Shown here in pieces: positions 56,980 through 64,000 of a DNA stretch of 64,000 nucleotides; the stretch's first letter is position 1; each line of letters begins with the position of its first letter. The translations under genes and the position numbers were made by a program. The notes beneath the pieces were generated by a model that made no database searches, was not told where the DNA came from, and saw nothing but the letters and a program-made list of their open reading frames with translations. Origin of the DNA: Erythroxylum novogranatense (lineage: Eukaryota; Streptophyta; Magnoliopsida; Malpighiales; Erythroxylaceae); the NCBI GenBank assembly GCA_029891385.1, contig CM057228.1:58101783-58165782 (forward strand). The letters are read 5' to 3'.

Positions 56980-59900
56980 TGTAGCACCCCCATACCATAG
57001 GATATGTATTGGGACGCCCGTAGGTCATTCCGACACATACCCTACGATAAGGGTGCGCTACGAACAACCACTAACACTCCACATGGCATCAAAATCATAA
57101 AGCATTTATATGAAATCCACTAATTTTTAAAACCATAAATTCTCATTTCATAACCTCAAAGCAGTAAATTTACACAACTGATGTGTTACTGCATACAATA
57201 CTCAAAAGAAAATCAAACAAAAGGCTAACTAGGTCATCCTCAAAAGTGCCACCGACCGACACATGTGCCATGACTTCTCTTGCCAACTCAATCTACACGG
57301 CAGAAAAGTCCTCTGAGCTATAAGTCTACTCTCGGTCTGAAAAATAATTTGCAATTTTGGGTGAGTTTGCGAACTCAGTGAGGAACCATCATCGATGGTT
57401 CACCCAATTCATGCATATACACATACATAACACAGCTACGCACAATTATCTCACCAAATCACATTTAGTAGTACCACATAATTTTCATACCAATCCAAAG
57501 AATCAATTCAAATGCATATGGAATGTGTATGAGACGCTTTTCCAATTTATTACGTTGTTGTGATGGCGCTCAAACTGTCCCATTAAGGGCATTAAGCGGT
57601 GAGCCATAGGCTCGAATCACTATGGGCTCAAGGCCCGATCACGTTGAGCTTAAAGCTCTCGTTGGTCGCTCTGGTCACAGCGCCAATTCTCGATCATGCA
57701 ATTATGCATGAAGTGCATATGTCCAAATAAAACAACACCAACATCATATCAGATCCCAATTCAATATGTACATATAAATCTTATACAGGTAATCACATAT
57801 GACACTTCATGTCAAATTTTCCAATCCATCGGACCTTCGGTCCGCAATCCGAGCACAAACAAACACAATTTTCCCACCATTATTCTCCACGAGGTTCTAA
57901 GTGCGAATTATAAACACTTACTAACCGAGGAACCATCTAGGTTACTCACCTAATAACTTCCGAGCTAATCGTGGAAGTCTCGCAACGTCCACAGGATGAC
58001 GTTCCAACCGAGCCTCTATAACAATTAAAATAAGTAAACATTACCAACTGAAAAGATAAAAATACTAAACAATGCACATGGAATAAGTAAAACGTGTATA
58101 ATGCATGCTCATGGCATTCCCGGCCCTAATCCAAAATTTTCCCATTAAAAAAATCCGTCTAAAAATTAGAAACCTATTGGCGCTGACGGTGCGCAATTCG
58201 GACCTCTATAGGTCCCCAATTAAGCAAAACAGTGATTAAAGGCTCCGTTACCGGGGCCACGTCAATTCTCGTCCAAAATTCCCAATTTCTCATAAAATGA
58301 AATTAAATATTCTCTGAATCCGATGCCTCAAGAATCAGGTCAATCGGATGTCGGACGGAAAAGAAATTGACAAAAGAAACAATTAGGCCAACTAATAAAA
58401 AAATAAATATAAATATATATAGCGCCTGCCTCATGAGGCGACATGTCGCCTCGCGAGGCCGACTCTCGCTTCGTCGCGAGGCGAGAGTCGCCTCGAGAGA
58501 GGGCGATCTACCTCGCCTCGATGGCGAGGAATCGCCTCGCGATCCCGCGAGGTTCAACCTCACTTCATTCCTTTTTTTTTTTCCTATTTCCAATCAAATT
58601 TCCAACAACAATAACTCTTAGCACACAAATCGAAAAATACAAACCATAGCTTGTTGGAAAGATAATGAAAAGCTCTACCATTCTCATGAAGACCATAAAA
58701 ATCAATTTCACTCTTAATGGTGTCAAAATCCTTCAAAGCTACTGCCTACTCAAATCCCATTAAAACAGAACAGTACATTTCAAATTCCTTAACTCTCTGA
58801 TTCTTCAGCCAAAATTACCACATAAATATGCTCAATAAGTTCACAATGTCATCTACAACTTTCATGAACAACCCAAAATCAAATTCCATTGCTAAACAAG
58901 TCAATTAATTCAGTCAATGTTGCTGTCCCTGAAATCATTCAATTTGAGCAGGAAACTTATAACAAGCATAACTCCCTGTACACAAGTCAGAAAAATCTGA
59001 ACTTTATATCCCTGAAAAGATAAATCCTTGAACTTCAATTTTCATGAAGAACTCAATTTCCAATTTAATTTCTAACCATTTCAAAACTGTCATGCAGGTT
59101 ACTGCCATGATCAGCAATTCCTAACCTAATGCAGGATCAGTTTTTCAAAATCATAACTCCCAACTCTGACCTCTAAAATTATATTCCATATCTCATTTTC
59201 AAGATAATGTCTTCCTCTACAACTTTGAAGAAGATCACTCACACCAATTCAGTCCAAAAAAATTGCTAAAATTGCTCCCAAGCAGAAAGCTCACAAAATC
59301 AACACTTTGACTAGGTTTCTCCAAAAAGCATAAAACCAAGCAATAGTAATCAGTTCATATCTCCCAATATACAACTCGAAAATTAGCAAGATCAGTGGCA
59401 ATGGAAAGCTAACTCAATATGCCTCAACTTTCATAAAGACCCTTTTCCTAGTTCCATACCAATAAATTTAGAAAATCAACAAAACACATTACTCATACTT
59501 GCGGTTACTGTTCACAGGCAATAAAACAGTAACTTTCCATGCAAATTTTCGCCCTTCTAGCAGTACAATTTAACAACACCTATTTCACACTAAATTGAAG
59601 CCAACATCGCAAAGTTTAATTGGGCACAAACTTCACCTCATTTACACACCTACACAATAAGTTATGATCAAAACATTCCAACTGGTCAAACACCAATTTT
59701 CCAGATTTCAACATTACCCTAACTCCTATCACTTCTAACATCAATAACACATCACTAAGCATCCATTCCTACCTCTAATTCAACCACAAATTCAACACAA
59801 CATAAACTTCTATAATGACACAAAATTTGGCAGCACCTACACAAATGATCTTCCTAAATTTTCCATTCATCTATCCTTACAAACTCAATCCAAAACCAAG

Positions 59901-60888
59901 CTAAAATCAATAAGAAGTATAGTCATTCATTCATCCATAACTAAGTATACATTTAAACCCATTCAAACCTTCTACTATGATGATCAAGTAAATGTATAAA
60001 GGATCTCCATGCATGCTTCTAACTACCAAAAGCATAAAACAAACATCAATACTCACCTTAAACAAGTTCAAGCTATCAATTCTCCAAGTTCACACACCTC
60101 TCAACCTTTCCCAAAACCTATGGCTATCACAACAACCATGCATATCATCATCTTCTCAAGGATTTAGCTAGCCTTACATGAGAAGGAAGAGGAGCAAGCC
60201 AAAAGAACAAGAAACTATCTTGTGTGAAGAAGCCACCAACGAAGGAAGAGGAAAAGCACACCAAGGAAGGAGAAAAGCAATGTTTCGGATGAGTAATAAA
60301 CTTCCAAATGAGTCATATATTTTAAAAGAACAAGGAGGAAGTCATAGGTGATGATAAAAAGTCGATGGGGTTGCATGGGAATGGACAAAATCTAGAAGCC
60401 ACTTGGCTTTTAATGAATGGAAAAGACAAAAATGAATTAAACCCAATTAATTAAGCACTAATCCCACTTAAGCTCTAAACATGGCACTAACATAATTCCC
60501 ACAATTATTTATTCACTAATCTCATGCCATTATGCAGCCCCTTTTTAGTACAAAAAGGCTCACTCAGCCAGTCAGTTGGAATTTTCCGGTCCGGGCAAGA
60601 ACCCCGAAAAATTCCAGAAAAATTTCCATAAATCCCTAAAAATATAAAACAATTTATGGCGCACTCCAAATAATTTTTCAAATACAACTTTCATATAAAT
60701 TTCACAAAAGATCCCAATTCGACACTTATGCCGGAAATGTCATGAATGCATGTATACCATGTGCATGTGCAAAATAATCATCAGTTATAGAGGCTATATA
60801 ATGGATGTGCATGCCGAGTTAAAATTCAAATCTCCTAACCCGTCCCAAATTACCAATAAACCTTTTCTATGGGAGATGGGATGTTACA
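56980..60888 (-). repeat. 3' LTR of element E (3909 bp)
   Basis: It contains, in plus coordinates, a terminal hairpin (56981-57062), a double hairpin (57358-57405), a hairpin array (57554-57684), a CpG-rich palindromic cassette (58421-58555), and ~180-bp modules with landmarks at 58686, 58864, 59044 and 59225. No coding region was recognised. Confidence 0.9.
58421..58555. repeat. CpG-rich palindromic cassette of the E LTR
   Basis: GAGGCGACATGTCGCCTC (58435-58452) is a perfect 18-bp palindrome. GACTCTCGC and GCGAGAGTC form a second inverted repeat (58461-58489), and further GCCTCG/CGAGGC words follow. The left flank carries the GTCCGACATCCGATTGA box (reversed, about 58340-58360) shared with L and I; the right flank carries an A/T run. 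Confidence 0.9.
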
Positions 60889-60925
60889 ATTCTCCCCTCC
60901 TAATAAAAATTTCGTCCCCGAAATT
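60889..60925 (-). other. Polypurine tract and inverted repeat before the E 3' LTR
   Basis: On the minus strand AATTTCG-GGGA-CGAAATT (60908-60925) precedes AGGAGGGGAGAA, which ends at the LTR start. Confidence 0.82.
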
Positions 60926-60929
60926 CTTA

Positions 60930-62181
60930 CCTGGTTGATCGAAAAGATGAGGATACTGTCTCCTCATATGCTCCTCGGTCTCCCCTGTAGCCTCCTCGAT
61001 CAGTGGTTCCTCCAGAGAACCTTCACCGGTGGAATACTCTTATTCCATGAATCTGTTTTACTGTGTCCCGACAATCAGATCAGCTCCTCTACATAACTCA
61101 AATTACTCGATACCTCAATCTCCGAGCCGGTATCACATGTGTCGGATCGACCGATATCTACGGAGCATACTCACATGGAAGGCGTCATGCAACCGAGACA
61201 TCTCACTCGGTAAAGCTAGCTCAGAGGCCAAAGGTCCTATCCTCTCGGTGATCTCATATGGACCAATGTACCTAGGGCTTAACTTACCCTTTTCCCAAAT
61301 CTCAAGACACCACGCCACGGTGACACCCGTAAGAACACTCTATCGCCTACATTGTACTCAATGTCCCTCTATCTTGATCCACATAGCTCTTCTGTCTCAT
61401 CCCGAGCCGCTTTGATGCGACTCGTGTCGATTTCACCTTATCTACAAGATATCTGAATCAGCTCGGGACCCTCAATCATCCTCACACCCTCTTCATCCCA
61501 ATACAAAGGCGATCTACACGATCGCCCATACGAGGCCTCATATGGTGCCATCCGATGCTACTATGATAATGATTGTTGTATGCAAACTCAATCGAGCTAA
61601 ATATCGATCCCATGCCTCTCGAACTCCAACACACAAGCCCGAAGCATATCCTCAACAGTCTTAATCGTCCTCTCACTCGCCCATCGTTCGAGGATGAAAG
61701 CAGATCAAGTTCAGTTCACTAGTACCCATAGTGATCGCAAACTCTACCGAACCTCGAAGTAAATCTGGGATCACCGCCGAGACACTATCGACTTTGGGAC
61801 CCCATGCAGTCTCACTATCTCCGCCACATACTTCGGGCCAACTGATCCATGGTATTGTTCTCCTCATCGGCAAGAAATGGGCCGATTTAGTCAATCGATC
61901 CACTACGACCAGAGATAGCATCATCTTGCCTCGGCGCCCTAGGCAAACCCATAATGAAATCCATGGTAATTGTTCCCATTTCCACTCCGAATGGGCAACG
62001 AATGAAGCTTCCCTAATGGAGCCTGGTGCTCAGCCTTAACCTGCTGGCACGTCAAACATCTAGATACAAATTCTGCTACTTGCTTTTTCATGCCAGGCCA
62101 CCAGAAATGTTGCTTAAGAGTGTTATACATCTTGGTAGTACCAGGATGCATAGCATATGTGGCCATATGAGCCTCCTCCAA
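60930..62181 (-). pseudogene. pol: Element E integrase with chromodomain-like tail
   Basis: Reading leftwards, 62181-61939 has [20 protein letters not shown] and [14 protein letters not shown] of the zinc finger. 61924-61673 has [15 protein letters not shown], then a core disrupted by indels (a VSAVIPDLLRGS-like stretch where the second Asp block belongs). 61676-61482 has [18 protein letters not shown]. 61318-61133 has [20 protein letters not shown] and [15 protein letters not shown]. The chromodomain-like end (about 61060-60930) reads VKVLWRNH- and EEHMRRQYPHLFDQ-like text. Small deletions recur throughout. Confidence 0.85.
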
Positions 62182-62439
62182 TATCTCTCTCTCAAGTCAT
62201 CCACATCGCACACAAAGCCTCTGTCTCAACCACAAAGTCTCATCTCTCACATCAAACTCAGAACTCGAATCAGCTTTTACCTTCTCAATCAGTCTCACCA
62301 TAACAGGATCCTTGTCTTGAACTCTCCTGATCCTGTCTAGTAGCATCGGTCTCCAGTGTCAAAGTAGCCAATAAGACTCCATCCCCGCCCAGAGTCATCG
62401 AACATTCAAAGCCCTCAATGAATCAAATTAGGCAACCTC

Positions 62440-63119
62440 ATTGCCCGAACTGAAATGTATTAGTATGTGACTTCCTACCGAGCATCCGCCACCACATTAG
62501 CTTTCCTGTGGTGATACTCGATAGAAATACAGTCATAGTCCTTCAACAACTCAAGCCATCTCCTCGCCTCAAATTCAACTCTCTCCGCTCAATAAATATT
62601 TCAAACTCTTATGGTCGGTGAAGATTTGGAAAGTCTCACCATACTGTAATGCCTCCAAATCTTCAAAGCAAACACTCTGCAGCTAACTCCAAATCATGAA
62701 CAGGATAGTTTACCTCGTGAGACCTCGGTGCCCTCGAGGCATAGGCAATGACTCTACCGTCTGCATCGAACACACCCCAATCCTCGATGCGATGCATCAT
62801 CAGATACCTCAAATCCTCCAATCCCAGATGGAATAGTCAACACCGTGCAAGAGTCAACCGATGTTTCACTCCTCAAAGCTCTTCGACACTCCTCACCCAT
62901 CCGAATGGCACATTCTTCCTCGAAGTTTTGTCGGGAGAATGAGATCAATGAAAACCCCTCGACAAACCTCCGGTAATAACCGGCCAATCCGAGGAAACTC
63001 CGAATCTCTGAAACATTCCTAGGAGCTTCCCACTTCAGCACTGCCTCCACCTTACTCGAATCCACCTGAATACCTCTCCAGTCACTATATGGCCCAAAAA
63101 TATCACCTGATCCAGCCAA
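62440..63119 (-). pseudogene. pol: Element E RT thumb and RNase H
   Basis: Frame 63119-62754 has [20 protein letters not shown] (thumb) and, further on, a changed RNase H start ([12 protein letters not shown]). The rest (62750-62440) is recognisable at DNA level, with the sequences for HDLELA-, FTDHKSL- and [17 protein letters not shown] text, but no frame stays open. Compared with C, sequence such as CATCAGGGACTGG appears here as CATCGAGGATTGG. Confidence 0.82.
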
Positions 63120-63826
63120 AATTCACATTTACTGAATTTGGCATACAACTGTCTCTCCCTCATGGTCTGCAACACAATCCTCAAATGCTCACTATGCTCC
63201 TGTCTGTTCCTCGAATACACTAAAATGTCATCAATAAACACAATAACAAATTGATCCAGGTAGGGCTGAAATACCTTATTCATCAAGGCCATGAAGGCTG
63301 CCGGGGCATTAGTCAACCCAAACGGCATCACTAAAAACTCAAAATGCCCGTACCTGCTCCTGAAGGCACTCTTAGGCACATCGGCCTCTGCAATCTTCAA
63401 CTGATAGTACCCTGACCTCAGATCCAACTTAGTGAACACCTGAGCTCCCTGCAACTGATCAAATAAGTCATCGATCCTAGGCAGTGGATACTTATTCTTC
63501 ACTGTCACCCGATTCAACTGCCTGTAATCGATGCACAGCCTCAAAGTCCCATCCTTTTTCTTCACAAACAAAACTGGAGCTCCCCATGGTGAAACACTAG
63601 GTCTGATAAAGCCCTTCTCCAACAACTCCTGCAACTGAGCCTTAAGCTCCCTCAGTTCCACAGGTGCCATCCTATATGGAGGTATAGATATAGGAGCGAG
63701 ACTGAACGAGGTCAATAGTGAACTCGTCTCCGATCCGTGGCAAACCCAGAACTCATCAGAAACACATCCGAAATTCCCTAACCACGGAATATCCACAAGC
63801 CTCCGCTCAACTCGTGTCAACCACAT
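63035..63826 (-). pseudogene. pol: Element E reverse transcriptase
   Basis: A 263-residue frame covers the fingers and palm: [98 protein letters not shown], catalytic FIDDILVYS and [20 protein letters not shown]. The palm is undamaged. A frameshift near 63090-63119 passes to the thumb frame. The N-terminal part ([20 protein letters not shown]) is distorted compared with C's WEFLDVFPDELPGL. Positions above 63826 (to 64000) encode the protease-RT linker, including WLTAHRAIMDCYTKEVVLES on the minus strand. Confidence 0.9.
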
Positions 63827-64000
63827 GAGCAGATATGCTTCTGACCTCCCTGCATCAATCTCAGGGCACTAAGGAAAGAGATCATCCGGGCTGGTACTGC
63901 CTGACTAACTCCTCTAAACACTGCTCTAGGCTGACCAGGAGACTCTAAAACAACCTCCTTAGTATAGCAGTCCATAATAGCCCTATGGGCCGTCAGCCAG
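63827..64000 (-). pseudogene. pol: Element E end of protease and linker, cut by window edge
   Basis: The minus strand starts at the edge with WLTAHRAIMDCYTKEVVLES, the same block as C's protease end (33775-33835), and continues with a diverged linker. The protease active site and gag lie beyond the window. Confidence 0.82.

Larger units (their letters stand above)
56980..64000 (-). mobile_element. Element E: Tekay-like Ty3/Gypsy chromovirus inserted in G, 5' half off window
   Basis: On the minus strand, pol (64000 to about 60905) is followed by an inverted repeat, a polypurine tract and a 3' LTR starting TGTAACATCCCATC (60888) and ending GGTGCTACA (56980). TTTTA (56975-56979) is the probable left duplication. 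Pol resembles C and B closely, but carries many small indels in integrase and RNase H. Confidence 0.9.

Noticed and set aside
58303..58649. Overlapping Arg/Ser-rich ORFs on both strands in the E LTR
   Set aside because: They are products of the palindromic CpG-rich cassette read in several frames.

Overview
This 64 kb window is intergenic heterochromatin-like DNA from a flowering plant. The Ty3/Gypsy lineages present (Tat with two RNase H domains, Athila, Reina and Tekay/Del chromoviruses) are typical of angiosperms, and the AT-rich background suggests a eudicot; I cannot name the species. I find no host gene, tRNA, rRNA or CRISPR array. Nearly every base belongs to LTR retrotransposons inserted into one another, plus two DNA transposons. 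Element names T, B, R, I, A, H, C, L, F, G and E are local labels.

Left part (1-18.3 kb): element T is a Tat-type retrotransposon on the minus strand. From its 3' side (left) it holds a plus-strand antisense extra ORF, a 111-bp tandem array, integrase, dual RNase H and RT. After the interruption come protease, gag, primer site and 5' LTR. T is split at 5138/15286 by element B, a plus-strand Tekay-like element with 2.7-2.9 kb LTRs and a TGTAA target duplication. B's 5' LTR carries a 207-bp hAT-type MITE. Then come R, a decayed Reina-like chromovirus (18.3-22.9 kb), and I, a truncated minus-strand LTR (22.9-26.0 kb).

Middle and right part (26-64 kb): the base layer is an old minus-strand Athila element (A), visible at 26.0-26.7, 51.1-52.9 and 55.5-55.6 kb. 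A class II element (26,668-51,126) sits at the end of the Athila integrase. Inside it is solo LTR H (27,930-50,866, duplication GATAT). Inside H is element C (28,933-48,589, duplication CTTAA), and inside C's 3' LTR is element L (37,379-45,785, duplication AATCT), a five-layer stack. L has a 4.5 kb and a 3.3 kb LTR around only 582 bp of non-coding interior. Two more LTRs lie in A: solo LTR F and the start of LTR G. G is cut by E, a minus-strand Tekay-like element that runs off the right edge.

The LTRs, not the proteins, hold the most unusual material. They show a diverged ~180-bp module repeated in register, a fast-changing CpG-rich palindromic cassette at a fixed place between conserved flanks, an array of small hairpins inside a closing stem, a terminal hairpin rich in G-U pairs next to the primer site, and an inverted repeat before the polypurine tract that persists in the non-coding element L. 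In C most premature stops look like CAG to TAG changes. B and E show recurrent CAG/CTG to CG changes that may be sequencing artefacts at methylated sites. I saw no previously undescribed protein system.
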